From Streptomyces sp. MMG1533 (lineage in GTDB: Bacteria; Actinomycetota; Actinomycetes; Streptomycetales; Streptomycetaceae), in contig NZ_LGDG01000156.1 in the NCBI RefSeq assembly GCF_001279775.1, forward strand, positions 124,001-188,000: DNA of 64,000 nt, written 5' to 3'. The translations under genes and the position numbers were made by a program. Positions 8,991-17,609 of this stretch are shown piece after piece. Each line of letters starts with the position of its first letter. Position 1 is the first letter of the stretch. The notes beneath the pieces are model-generated. The model was not told where the DNA came from. It ran no database searches and saw only the letters and a program-made list of their open reading frames with translations.

Positions 8991-10067
8991 TCAGCTCTTG
9001 CGCAGGTACTCCGCCGGCGTCGGCGGCTCCGACGTCTTCGCATCCTTGCCCAGTGTCGCCGAAAGCCACCTGTCGTACGACGCCTGCCAGCCGTTCGCGG
9101 TGTCCTCGCGGTAGTCCACGAGAACCTGGTTGACCCGGCGTACCAGATCGTCGGCGTCCTTCTTCATCGCCACGCCGTAGTACTCGGCGGTGAAGGGGTC
9201 GCCCTTCAGCTCGACCGTCGGGTCCTGCGCGGCCTGGCTCGCGGCGAGCGCGCCGTCGGTCACCACGGCGTCCACCTCGCCGAGTTGGAGCCGCACCAGG
9301 CAGTCGAGCTGGTTGGGGACGGTGGTCTTCAGGTCGGCGGAGGAGACGAGGTCGCCCGCCGTCTTGTCGTTGACCAGCTTGGTGTTGGCGGTGGAGCCCT
9401 TCGCCGTGCAGATCCGCTGCTTGGCGAGCGAGCCGTCGTACCCCGTGATCGTCGAGGACTTGGGCGCCAGCACCTGCTGGCCGGTCTTGAAGTACGGCGC
9501 GGAGAAGGCGACATCGGCCAGGCGCTTGCAGTTGATCGTCATCGTACGGACGACCATGTCGACCCGGCCGTCCTGGATCGCCGGGATGCGCTGGTCGGTG
9601 GGGATCGCCTTGAACTGGACCGCGTTCGGGTCGCCGAGTATGTCCTGGGCGATGCGGTGGACCAGGTCGATGTCGAAGCCCTCGAGCGCCGCGTCCTCGC
9701 CGCTGTTGGGGTCGCGGTAGCCCCAGCGGTAGCTGTTCTGGTCGACACCGACGATCAGCTTGCGCTTCTCGCCCTCACGGCTCTTGATCTTTGCGATGGT
9801 CGTGCCGTCCGCGCTCGACGGGGACAGGGTCTGCTTCTCCGGGGCCTTCTCCATCTCGGCCGTGGTGCAGCCCCCTTCGGCGCGGACCTGGCTGCCGTAC
9901 GCGAGGCCGGCGCCGCTCGTGCCCGTGCTGCCGTCGGCCCCCGACTGGGTCAGCGGCAGCAGCAGCGCGAACGTCAACGCCAGGGCGCAGACGACCGCCA
10001 TCGCACCCACACCGCCCCAGCCCTTCAGGCCGGTCCGCAGACGTCGCCCTCGCATCCACCGCCGCAT
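8991..10067 (-). CDS. GlnH-like glutamate/amino-acid binding protein (signal-transducing)
   Basis: About 358 residues from ATG 10067, preferred over GTG 10085 because GAGAGGGGG lies 8 bases upstream. After a basic N-terminus there is one hydrophobic segment (about 13-40), then a family 3 solute-binding domain: KLIVGVDQNSYRWGY, LEGFDIDLVHRIAQDILG, DGRVDMVVRTMTI and a C-terminal YGVAMKKDADDLV match polar amino-acid binding proteins. No lipobox cysteine follows the hydrophobic stretch, so it is probably membrane-anchored or Sec-exported rather than a lipoprotein. No importer permease or ATPase is adjacent; instead GlnX-like and PknG-like genes flank it. In Mycobacterium, GlnH binds Asp/Glu outside and signals through GlnX to PknG. 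Confidence 0.85.
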   Translation of the reverse strand: MRRWMRGRRLRTGLKGWGGVGAMAVVCALALTFALLLPLTQSGADGSTGTSGAGLAYGSQVRAEGGCTTAEMEKAPEKQTLSPSSADGTTIAKIKSREGEKRKLIVGVDQNSYRWGYRDPNSGEDAALEGFDIDLVHRIAQDILGDPNAVQFKAIPTDQRIPAIQDGRVDMVVRTMTINCKRLADVAFSAPYFKTGQQVLAPKSSTITGYDGSLAKQRICTAKGSTANTKLVNDKTAGDLVSSADLKTTVPNQLDCLVRLQLGEVDAVVTDGALAASQAAQDPTVELKGDPFTAEYYGVAMKKDADDLVRRVNQVLVDYREDTANGWQASYDRWLSATLGKDAKTSEPPTPAEYLRKS

Positions 10068-10081
10068 CGTCAGGCCCCCTC

Positions 10082-11572
10082 TCACCGGTACTCCGACAGC
10101 CTGCGGCCGATTCCCAGTACGGCGCCGGCCGCGCCCAGGACCGCGAGGACGGCCGCGCCCACCGTCAGCCCGGTCATCGCGTCCAGGCCGTCACCGGCCG
10201 CCTGTTCGAACTCGGCGTTCTCGTGGTCGAGCGCTATGGCGAGATTCTTGTCGACACTGTCGAAGCACTCGCCGGTCGCGCCCTTGGCACCGATCACCCT
10301 GTCCAGCGCGGCCTGGTAGTTGCCGTTCTCGTCCTCGGTGCGGGCCGCCGTGTGGCGCTTCTTCCACTCGGTCATGTTGCCGACGGCCGCGGTGACCGGC
10401 TGCTCGCCCGTCTTGTCGTCGGCGAGCTTCTCGGCCATGGCCAGGCCCTTGCCGAGGGTGTCCATCTCCTCGCCGAAGTCGTAGTCGTAGGCGTCGTACG
10501 TCTTGTCGCCCACCTCGACGGTCTCGGCGCCGCGGGCCACCAGCGTCAGGTTCTCGTTGCCCCGCGCCTTCAGGGAGGCGATGCGGGCGTCGTGCAGGAC
10601 GTTCAGCGAGCGGACCCCGTGGTCGTAGGAGTCGTCGAGGGCCGCGCGCGCGACGCTGTGGCCGACCACCAGCCAGAGCAGGACCACGGTGGCGGTCGCG
10701 GTGGCCGCGACCAGGCCGTGGTTCAGAACCCGGTTCGTGCGCCGGTAGTTGCGGTGCTGGGCCCAGGCGAGCGCGGCCAGCGCGAGGACACCGAGGCCGA
10801 TCGCCGCCCACGGGTAGGGCGTGGCGTCGGCGTAGTCGGCGCGCAGGCGCTGGTTCTCCTTCTTGTAGAGGTCCTCGGCCGCCGGGAGCATCTGCTCCTG
10901 CATCTTCTCGTTGGCGTACCGCAGATAGGCGCCGCCGACCGGGAAGCCCTGCCGGTTGTACGTCCGGGCCCGCTCGACCAGGCCCTTGTACTCGGGCAGC
11001 AGCTTGTTCAGCCTGGCCACGGTCGCCGCGGACGGCGAGTCGGGGTCGGAGTTGGCCGCGGCCTGGACCAGTCCCTCGGCGGCGGCGTCGATGTCCTTCT
11101 CGTACCGGTCGCGGGTGGCGGCCGTCTCCTGGCCGCCGGCCAGGAAGCCACTGGAGGCGGCGGTGTTGGCGTCGGCGAGCGAGCGGTAGATGTCGGCCGC
11201 GGCGGAGCTGAGCGGCTGGCTGTTGTTCAGCACGTCGTCGGCGGCGGTCGACCGGTCGGCCATCTGCCAGGCGGTGACCGCGCCGAACGCGACGACGAGC
11301 AGCGCGAGGACGGCGCCGATGATGCGCAGCCGGCCCGGTTCGGTGGTGGCGGCGGCACGCAGCCGGTCGGCGCCCTCGGCGAAGGCGGTACGGCGGGGCT
11401 GTTCGGGCGGGGTGGGGGGAACGGCCCGGCCCGGACTTCCGTTCCGGGCAGGGTTGCCGTGCTGCGTCGACGGCACGGGCCCGTCCGGCTGCGGCTGCGG
11501 CGGAACTGCCGGCATCGTGGGCACACCGGACCCCGGTGGTGGTGCCGCGCTGCTTTTCGGCGGGTGTGTCAC
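10082..11572 (-). CDS. GlnX-like four-helix transmembrane sensor protein
   Basis: 496 residues from GTG 11572, with GGAGG at ideal spacing. After a Pro-rich cytosolic N-terminus (1-90) there is a first membrane helix (IIGAVLALLVVAFGAVTAW, about 95-117), an extracytoplasmic helical domain (about 118-255), a pair of helices around AIGLGVLALAALAW and TATATVVLLWLVVG, a second outside domain, and a C-terminal helix TVGAAVLAVLGAAGAVLG. Four helices and two external loops match the layout reported for mycobacterial GlnX, which passes the GlnH ligand signal to PknG. It is the first gene of the operon, and the GlnH-like gene starts 14 bases later. The assignment rests on topology and gene order, not on a recognised domain. 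Confidence 0.82.
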   Translation of the reverse strand: MTHPPKSSAAPPPGSGVPTMPAVPPQPQPDGPVPSTQHGNPARNGSPGRAVPPTPPEQPRRTAFAEGADRLRAAATTEPGRLRIIGAVLALLVVAFGAVTAWQMADRSTAADDVLNNSQPLSSAAADIYRSLADANTAASSGFLAGGQETAATRDRYEKDIDAAAEGLVQAAANSDPDSPSAATVARLNKLLPEYKGLVERARTYNRQGFPVGGAYLRYANEKMQEQMLPAAEDLYKKENQRLRADYADATPYPWAAIGLGVLALAALAWAQHRNYRRTNRVLNHGLVAATATATVVLLWLVVGHSVARAALDDSYDHGVRSLNVLHDARIASLKARGNENLTLVARGAETVEVGDKTYDAYDYDFGEEMDTLGKGLAMAEKLADDKTGEQPVTAAVGNMTEWKKRHTAARTEDENGNYQAALDRVIGAKGATGECFDSVDKNLAIALDHENAEFEQAAGDGLDAMTGLTVGAAVLAVLGAAGAVLGIGRRLSEYR

Positions 11573-11729
11573 TGTTGACCTCCCCCATGGTCATCCGTCG
11601 CCGCAAGTATCACTGTGTGTGCTCCGGCGGTCCAGCCGCGCCCCCGCACGACCCCCTGCCCATGAATACGCCGGCGGAATCGGTTCGGTTCCCCCGGAGA
11701 CCAGCGGGGCGTGCGCCGGTGCGGGCACC

Positions 11730-11961
11730 TGCTGGGGGCTCCGCCCCCGGACCCCCGGCCTGTGCCCACCCACCACCCGTCTCGCTCGGATGAATGGTCA
11801 GCCACCACCCCGGCCCGTCCGGCGTTCGAGGGCGAGGCCCGTTCAGGGCCGAAACGGGGGGCTGGGGGCGGCAGCCCCAGGGGACGCTCGCCTCTCGACC
11901 GACCGAGACGGGTGGCAGGGTGGGCATAGGCCCGGGGGTCTGGGGGGCGGAGCCCCCAGCA
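11730..11961. repeat. Streptomyces dispersed intergenic element with ~60-bp imperfect inverted arms
   Basis: The 392-base gap between the GlnX-like gene and the sugar kinase holds no credible gene. It carries two arms, 11730-11789 and 11899-11961, that are near-perfect reverse complements (TGCTGGGGGCTCCGCCCC at one end, ACCCGTCTCG near the other). Between them, 11814-11860 has a CCCGTCCGGCGTTCGAGG-type core and a GGCCCGTTCAGGGCC hairpin, which is a familiar highly repeated intergenic motif in Streptomyces genomes. As RNA it would form a very long stem and may end or insulate transcription. Confidence 0.75.
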
Positions 11962-11964
11962 CGT

Positions 11965-12936
11965 TCACCCCTCGAAGTGCGCCCGCACCCGCGCCTGCAC
12001 CTCCACAGAGGCCCCCGCCCGGTCCAGCCCCAGCAGCGCAGCCCCCAGCACCGGACTCGCCGTCACCACCTGCGGCACGGCCTTGGGAGCGCGGGCCGCC
12101 AGCAGCTCACGTACGCCGTCGTCCAGTTGGGGATGACGCGCGGCCAGGACCCCGCCGCCCAGCAGCACCGGCGTCTCCTCCTCCAGCAGGTCCAGCCGCG
12201 TCAACGCCACCGTGGCCATGGTCACCACCTCGTCGGCCAGGCGGTCGACGAGGTCGCGGGCCACCGCGTCGCCCGAGACGGCCGTCGCGAAGAGGACCGG
12301 CGTCAGCTCGTGGCGGCGGGCCGGGCCGACGTGCTCCAGATGCAGGGCTTCGACGAGGGCGTACATGGAGGGCAGCCCGAAGTGGGCCGGGAGGGTGTGC
12401 GCGAGGGCCGTGGCGGGCCCGCGGCCGTCCTCCGCGCGGGAGGCGTGCCACAGGGCCTCCTCGGCGAGACCCCAGCCGCCGCCCCAGTCGCCGGAGATGC
12501 GGCCGAGCGCGGGGAAGCGGGCGGTGCGGCCGTCGGGGCGCATGCCGACGCAGTTGATGCCGGCGCCGCAGACGACCGCGACCCCGCGCGGCTCGGTGGC
12601 GCCGGCGCGCAGTACCGCGAACGTGTCGTTGCGGACCTCCGTACTCGCCCCCCACGCGCGCGCGTGCAGCGCGGCGGCCAACTGTTCCTCCTCGACGGGG
12701 AAGTCGGCGTTGGCCAGGCACGCCAAGACGTGCTCGACCGACTCGACCCCGGAGGCGGCGAAGGCTCGCCCCACCGCCTCCGCCACCTTGTCCACCGCCG
12801 CCTCCACGCCCACCACGGGCGGCCGGAACCCGCCGCCGCGGGCCGTGGCGAGGACGGTTCCGTCGGCCGCCACGACCGCGACGTCGGTCTTGCTGTTGCC
12901 CGCGTCGACGGCGAGGACGCTTGCGGTCAGGCCCAC
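11965..12936 (-). CDS. csnK: BadF/BcrA-type sugar kinase (N-acetylglucosamine/glucosamine kinase family)
   Basis: 323 residues from GTG 12936, with GGGAG eight bases upstream; a longer open frame continues upstream but is a shadow of the glycosidase. The N-terminus LAVDAGNSKTDVAVVAADG is the phosphate-1 loop of ASKHA kinases of the BadF/BadG family, and GDWGGGWGLAEEAL is the adenosine-region loop typical of GlcNAc kinases. It overlaps the end of the GH4 gene by 10 bases. In the S. coelicolor csnR-K operon for chitosan oligosaccharides, the last gene csnK is a kinase acting on internalised amino sugars. The same order here supports phosphorylation of glucosamine oligomers or monomers to feed the GH4 enzyme; the exact substrate is inferred. 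Confidence 0.85.
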   Translation of the reverse strand: MGLTASVLAVDAGNSKTDVAVVAADGTVLATARGGGFRPPVVGVEAAVDKVAEAVGRAFAASGVESVEHVLACLANADFPVEEEQLAAALHARAWGASTEVRNDTFAVLRAGATEPRGVAVVCGAGINCVGMRPDGRTARFPALGRISGDWGGGWGLAEEALWHASRAEDGRGPATALAHTLPAHFGLPSMYALVEALHLEHVGPARRHELTPVLFATAVSGDAVARDLVDRLADEVVTMATVALTRLDLLEEETPVLLGGGVLAARHPQLDDGVRELLAARAPKAVPQVVTASPVLGAALLGLDRAGASVEVQARVRAHFEG

Positions 12937-14246
12937 GCGAGATGCTCCCGGTTGTGTGCGATCAGCTGGTCGGTCAGGGTCTCGGCGTACTCGTACTGGC
13001 CGACGAGCGGGTGGGCGAGCAGCGCCCGGAACACCCGGTCGCGGCCACCGCGCAGCGCGGCCTCCAGGGCCAGCTCCTCGTACGCCGTCACCTGTGCCAT
13101 CAGGCCCGCGTACAGCGGGTCCACGGCCGGCACGGACAGCGGCGTGGCGCCCTTCGCCCCCACCGCCGCCTGCACCTCGATCACCGCGTCGTCCGGGAGG
13201 AACGGCAGCGTGCCCCGGTTGTAGGTGTTCACCACCTGGTAGGGACTGCCGGCCGCCCCTCTCCCACCACCACCCTCGACGGAGGGCCCTTCGGGCCTGC
13301 TTCTTGTATCGCCGAGCAGCCCGGCCGCGAGATCCACCGCCGCCTCCGAGTAGTAGGCGCCGCCCCGCTTGGCGAGGAGCTCCGGCTTCTCGTCCAGCGC
13401 CGGGTCGGCGTACATCTCCAGCAACCGCCGTTCCATCGCTGCCACTTCGGCCGCCCGGGACGGCTTGGTGCGCAGTTCCCGTACGACCTCGTCGTGCGCG
13501 TAGTAGTAGCGCAGGTAGTACGACGGGACCACGCCGAGGCGGTCCAGGAGCGGGCGGGGCAGGTGCAGGTCGGCGGCGATCGTGTCGCCGTACCGGGACA
13601 GGAGCTCGGGCAGGACGTCCTCGCCCTCCGGGCCGCCCAGGCGTACACCCGTTTCCCAGGTGAGGTGGTTCAGGCCCACGTGGTCCAGGTGGACCTCGCC
13701 GGGCGTGACGCCGAGCATCCGCGCGAACTTCCGCTGGAACCCGATCGCCACGTTGCACAGGCCGACCGCCTTGTGGCCGGCCTGGAGCAGGGCGCGGGTC
13801 ACGATCCCGACCGGGTTGGTGAAGTCGATGATCCAGGCGTCGGGGTTGGTACGGCGGACCCGTTCCGCGATGTCGAGGACCACCGGGACCGTACGCAGCG
13901 CCTTGGCGAGGCCGCCCGCGCCGGTCGTCTCCTGGCCGACGCAGCCGCAGTCCAGGGGCCAGGTCTCGTCCTGCTCGCGGGCCGCCTGGCCGCCGACGCG
14001 GAGCTGGAGGAGGACCGCGTCGGCGCCCTCGATGCCCTCCTCCAGGAGGGAGGTGGTGACGATCCGGCCGGGGTGGTCCTGCCTGGCGAAGATCCGCCGG
14101 GCCAGGCCGCCCACCAGTTCCAGGCGGTCCGCCGCCGGGTCGACCAGGACCAGTTCCTCGATGGGCAGGGTGTCCCGAAGACGGGCGAAGCCGTCGATGA
14201 GTTCGGGTGTGTAGGTCGATCCTCCGCCGACCACGGTGAGTTTCAT
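12927..14246 (-). CDS. csnH: GH4 family 6-phospho-beta-glucosidase-like hydrolase
   Basis: 439 residues. The N-terminus KLTVVGGGSTYTPELIDGF is the NAD-binding fold of glycoside hydrolase family 4; metal-binding signatures DFTNPVGI, LCNVAIGFQRKF and HVGLNHLTW follow. GH4 enzymes cleave by NAD+- and Mn2+-dependent redox chemistry and usually want 6-phosphorylated sugars. ABC import does not phosphorylate, so the adjoining kinase probably supplies the phosphate. Around residues 310-335 a Gly/Arg/Ser-rich stretch (RSRPEG...GGRGAAGS) interrupts the usual sequence before VVNTYNRGTLPFLPDDAV and looks like an inserted surface loop. Fourth metabolic gene of the csn-like operon; it overlaps the kinase by 10 bases. 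Confidence 0.9.
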   Translation of the reverse strand: MKLTVVGGGSTYTPELIDGFARLRDTLPIEELVLVDPAADRLELVGGLARRIFARQDHPGRIVTTSLLEEGIEGADAVLLQLRVGGQAAREQDETWPLDCGCVGQETTGAGGLAKALRTVPVVLDIAERVRRTNPDAWIIDFTNPVGIVTRALLQAGHKAVGLCNVAIGFQRKFARMLGVTPGEVHLDHVGLNHLTWETGVRLGGPEGEDVLPELLSRYGDTIAADLHLPRPLLDRLGVVPSYYLRYYYAHDEVVRELRTKPSRAAEVAAMERRLLEMYADPALDEKPELLAKRGGAYYSEAAVDLAAGLLGDTRSRPEGPSVEGGGGRGAAGSPYQVVNTYNRGTLPFLPDDAVIEVQAAVGAKGATPLSVPAVDPLYAGLMAQVTAYEELALEAALRGGRDRVFRALLAHPLVGQYEYAETLTDQLIAHNREHLAWA

Positions 14247-14360
14247 TGAGGGATGCCTCGCTTCCGGGCGCCGGGGACGGTGATCATCGGCCGGGGGTCC
14301 GGCCCGCCGCGCAGCGGCAATTGAGGGCTGCGTCCCCCGGGGAGAAGCTGCATGAACGGT

Positions 14361-15254
14361 TCAACCCTTCACTCCGGTGAGCGTGACGCCTTCGACGAAC
14401 GCCTTCTGGGCGAAGAAGAACACGAGGATCACGGGGGCCATGACCAGCACGGTCGCGGCCATGGTGAGGTTCCAGTCGGTGTGGTGCGCTCCCTTGAAGG
14501 ACTCCAGGCCGTAACTCAGCGTCCAGGCGCCGGGGTTCTCGGACGCGTAGATCTGGGGGCCGAAGTAGTCGTTCCACGCGTAGAAGAACTGGAAGAGGGC
14601 GACCGCGGCGATGCCCGGCTTGGCCATCGGCAGGACGACCTTCAGCAGCGTGCGCAGGTCGCCGCAGCCGTCCACCTTCGCCGCGTCCAGGTACTCGTTC
14701 GGGATCGTCGTCAGGAACTGCCGCAGCAGGAAGATGGAGAACGCGTCACCGAACGCCATCGGGATGATCAGCGGCCACAGCGTGCCCGACAGGTCCAGCT
14801 GCTTCGCCCAGAACAGGTACATCGGGATGACGACCACCTGCGGCGGCAGCATCATCATCGAGATCACCAGCATCAGGGACAGATTGCGGCCCCGGAAGCG
14901 GAACTTGGCCAGCGCGTACGCCACCGGGATCGACGAGACGACGGTGAGGATTGTGCCCGCGCCGGCGTACAGCAGCGTGTTCTTCCACCAGGTCAGGAAG
15001 CCGGGCGTGTCGAAGACCTTGGCGTAGTTGCCCCACTCCCAGGTGTGCGGGATCAGATCGCGGCTGAGGGCCTGGGAGTCGCTCATCAGCGAGGTCAGGA
15101 AGACGAACACGAAGGGGAGGGTGAAGAAGAGGGCCGCGGCGACGCCGAGCGAGTGGACCGCGACCCATTCGAGGACGGCCCTGCGGCGGGCCGTGCGCTC
15201 GGCGGGCGAGGCCGGGGCCTTCAACTCCACGGGTTTGTCCAGTACTTGGGTCAT
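14361..15254 (-). CDS. csnG: sugar ABC transporter permease, MalG type
   Basis: 297 residues with six predicted membrane helices (first near 30-52) and the cytoplasmic EAA loop, seen as EYLDAAKVDGCGDLRTLLKVVLP, which contacts the ATPase. It belongs to the carbohydrate uptake CUT1 family, second-permease type. The start ATG follows the first permease stop by two bases. No ATPase is encoded nearby; Streptomyces CUT1 importers commonly share the multitask ATPase MsiK encoded elsewhere. Context points to chito- or chitosan-oligosaccharides. Confidence 0.9.
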   Translation of the reverse strand: MTQVLDKPVELKAPASPAERTARRRAVLEWVAVHSLGVAAALFFTLPFVFVFLTSLMSDSQALSRDLIPHTWEWGNYAKVFDTPGFLTWWKNTLLYAGAGTILTVVSSIPVAYALAKFRFRGRNLSLMLVISMMMLPPQVVVIPMYLFWAKQLDLSGTLWPLIIPMAFGDAFSIFLLRQFLTTIPNEYLDAAKVDGCGDLRTLLKVVLPMAKPGIAAVALFQFFYAWNDYFGPQIYASENPGAWTLSYGLESFKGAHHTDWNLTMAATVLVMAPVILVFFFAQKAFVEGVTLTGVKG

Positions 15255-15256
15255 GG

Positions 15257-16225
15257 TCAGTCACCTGCCTGGATGAGACCGCCCCGGCGCCGCATCAGCA
15301 ACGCGGTGAACACCATCGACAGGGCGAAGAGCACCAGGGCCACCACACAGGCGGAGCCGTAGTCGAAGCGCTGGAAGCCGAGGTTGTAGACGAGCTGGGG
15401 GAGGGTGAGGGTCGACTTGTCCGGGTAGCCGGGCTCGAACTGGGTGCCGGCACCCTGGATCACGCCCGAGGCGACCTTTCCGGCGATCAGCGGCTGCGCG
15501 TAGTACTGCATCGTCTGGATCACGCCGGTGACCACGGCGAACATCACGATCGGCGAGATGTTCGGCAGGGTGACGAACCGGAACCGCTGCCACGGCGAGG
15601 CCCCGTCCAACTCGGCTGCCTCGTACTGCTCCTGCGGTACGTCCAGCAACGCGGCCATGAAGATGACCATCAGGTCGCCGATGCCCCACAGCGCGAGCAG
15701 GGTGAGGGCCAGCTTGGACCAGGAGGGGTCGTTGAACCAGCCGGGGGCCGGGATGCCGATGCCTTCGAGGATGGAGTTGACCGGGCCCGTACCGGGGTTG
15801 AGCAGGAAGGCGAAGGCCATGGTGGCCGCCACCGGCGGGGCCAGGTACGGCAGGTAGAACAGGGTGCGGAAGACACCCGTGCCCGTCTTGATCTTCGTGA
15901 TGAGCAGACCGACGCCGAGTCCGAAGGCGACCCGGAGGGTGACCATGACGAGGACCAGCCACAGGGTGTTGCGCAGGGCGGGCCAGAAGAGGGGATAATG
16001 CTCGAAGACGTATGTCCAGTTCTTCGTTCCGCTCCACGTCGGCGGTTTGAAACCGTCGTAGTGCATGAACGAGAAATAGACCGTCGAGATCAGCGGGTAC
16101 GCGAAGAAGACCACGAAGCCGATCAGCCAGGGCGACATGAAGGCGGCCGTACGAAGTGCTTGTTTGCGCTGCTTCGCCGCGAGCCCGGACGGACGGCGCT
16201 TCGACGCCGGAGTGATCGTGCTCAT
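15257..16225 (-). CDS. csnF: sugar ABC transporter permease, MalF type
   Basis: 322 residues from ATG 16225; the A of this ATG is the last base of the binding-protein stop (TGATG), so translation is coupled. A basic cytosolic N-terminus (SKRRPSGLAAKQRKQ) leads into six membrane helices beginning MSPWLIGFVVFFAYPLI. The EAA motif reads QYEAAELDGASPWQRFRFVTLP. It would form the heterodimeric channel with the following permease in a CUT1 importer. A longer open frame upstream is a shadow of the binding-protein gene. Confidence 0.9.
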   Translation of the reverse strand: MSTITPASKRRPSGLAAKQRKQALRTAAFMSPWLIGFVVFFAYPLISTVYFSFMHYDGFKPPTWSGTKNWTYVFEHYPLFWPALRNTLWLVLVMVTLRVAFGLGVGLLITKIKTGTGVFRTLFYLPYLAPPVAATMAFAFLLNPGTGPVNSILEGIGIPAPGWFNDPSWSKLALTLLALWGIGDLMVIFMAALLDVPQEQYEAAELDGASPWQRFRFVTLPNISPIVMFAVVTGVIQTMQYYAQPLIAGKVASGVIQGAGTQFEPGYPDKSTLTLPQLVYNLGFQRFDYGSACVVALVLFALSMVFTALLMRRRGGLIQAGD

Positions 16226-17556
16226 CACTTCGCCTGTGCGATGTCCGTGTCGATCTGCTTCGCGGTGCTCGCAAGGCCCGCCTTGAGGTCCTTGACCTTT
16301 CCGCTCTCGTACTCGTACCCGAAGTTCTGGATCGTCGTGAGGTACACACCGCCGTTGACGGAGGCCGGTGACGTCGTGGAATTCGGGTTCGCGGCGATGT
16401 CCAGGAACGTCTTGAAGCGCGGGTCGTACTTCAGGTCCGGCGACTTCAGGGCGGCCAGCGTGGACGGCACGTTGTGGATGGCGTTGGAGAAGGCGACGAC
16501 GGCGGCCGTGTCGGTCGTCATGTACTTCACCAGTTCCCAGGCCGCGTTCTGCTTCTTGCTGGTGGCGGCGATTCCGGCGATGGTTCCGGTGATGTAGCCC
16601 TTGCCGTACTGGTCGGCCTGGTCGTCGGGGACGGGCAGCGGGGCCACGCCGATCTCGAAGTCCGGCTTGGCGTCCAGGGCCATGCCCAGGCGCCACTCGC
16701 CGTCGAGCTGCATGGCGACCTGGCCGGTCTGGAAGGGGTGCTTGGGGCCCCACTCGTCGCCGAGTGTGGAGCGGTACTTCTCCAGCCGCTGGTAGCCGCC
16801 GAGTTCGCCGACGAGCTTCTTCTGGAGGGTGAAGCCGGCCTGGAACGCGGGGTCCTTGGCGAGGTTCGACTTGCCGCTGGAGTCGAAGTACGTCGGCGAG
16901 AACTGCCCGAGGTAGTGCTCGCTCGTCGTCTCCCAGCCGTGGTAGTTCGGCATGAAGCCGAGCTGCTTGTAACTGTCGCCGTCGGAGATCGTCAACTTCT
17001 TGGCGTCGGCCTCGAATTCGGACCAGGTCTTCGGCGGGGTCTTGATGCCGGCCTTCTCGAAGGCGGTCTTGTTGTAGTAGAGGCCGTAGGCGTCACCCAG
17101 CAGCGGGACACTGCACCGGTTCCCGTCGAACTGGGTGTACTCGTTCATCGCCTTCGGGAAGGTCTTCTCCGGGTCGACGCCCGACTTCTCGAAGAAGGGG
17201 TTGAGGTCGACCAGCGCGCCCGACGAACAGAACTTGCCCACATTGTTGGTGGTGAACGACGAGATCACGTCAGGCGCCTTGTCGCCGCCCGTTCGGAGCG
17301 CCTGGTTCATCTTGTCGTCGGTCATGTTGCCGACGACGTTCACGTGGATGTTGGGGTGCGACTTCTCGAAACCGGCGACCAGTGACTTCACGGCCTTCGC
17401 CTCGGCGGGCGCGCTCCAGGCGTGCCAGAAGTTGAGGGTCGTGTCCTTGGAGGCGTCGTCGCTCGCGTCGGAACCGGACTGGCCGGTGCAGGCGGTGGCG
17501 AGAAGGGCTACCGAGGCGGCGGCAGCGAGCGCGACTTTCCTGGATATTCCGGGCAT
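16225..17556 (-). CDS. csnE: sugar-binding lipoprotein of CUT1 ABC transporter
   Basis: 443 residues with a lipoprotein signal: a short basic start, hydrophobic ALAAAASVALLATAC and lipobox LATAC with Cys 23. The mature part is a family 1 extracellular solute-binding protein: LNFWHAWSAPAEAKAVKSLV, the DVISSFTTNN region, LYYNKTAFEKAGI and TWSEFEADAKKL are typical. It should capture oligosaccharides at the outer membrane face and pass them to the two permeases that follow with 1- and 2-base junctions. It lies 53 bases after the ROK regulator, so it is in the same operon. Confidence 0.92.
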   Translation of the reverse strand: MPGISRKVALAAAASVALLATACTGQSGSDASDDASKDTTLNFWHAWSAPAEAKAVKSLVAGFEKSHPNIHVNVVGNMTDDKMNQALRTGGDKAPDVISSFTTNNVGKFCSSGALVDLNPFFEKSGVDPEKTFPKAMNEYTQFDGNRCSVPLLGDAYGLYYNKTAFEKAGIKTPPKTWSEFEADAKKLTISDGDSYKQLGFMPNYHGWETTSEHYLGQFSPTYFDSSGKSNLAKDPAFQAGFTLQKKLVGELGGYQRLEKYRSTLGDEWGPKHPFQTGQVAMQLDGEWRLGMALDAKPDFEIGVAPLPVPDDQADQYGKGYITGTIAGIAATSKKQNAAWELVKYMTTDTAAVVAFSNAIHNVPSTLAALKSPDLKYDPRFKTFLDIAANPNSTTSPASVNGGVYLTTIQNFGYEYESGKVKDLKAGLASTAKQIDTDIAQAK

Positions 17557-17609
17557 GGCAGGGTCTCCCTAGGGCAGGGCGGGGCGGTGGATGTGCGAGA
17601 GGGACGGGC

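Noticed and set aside
11965..13758. 597-residue frame containing the sugar kinase
   Set aside because: The first ~270 codons are a shadow of the GH4 gene; the kinase starts at GTG 12936 with its own ribosome site.
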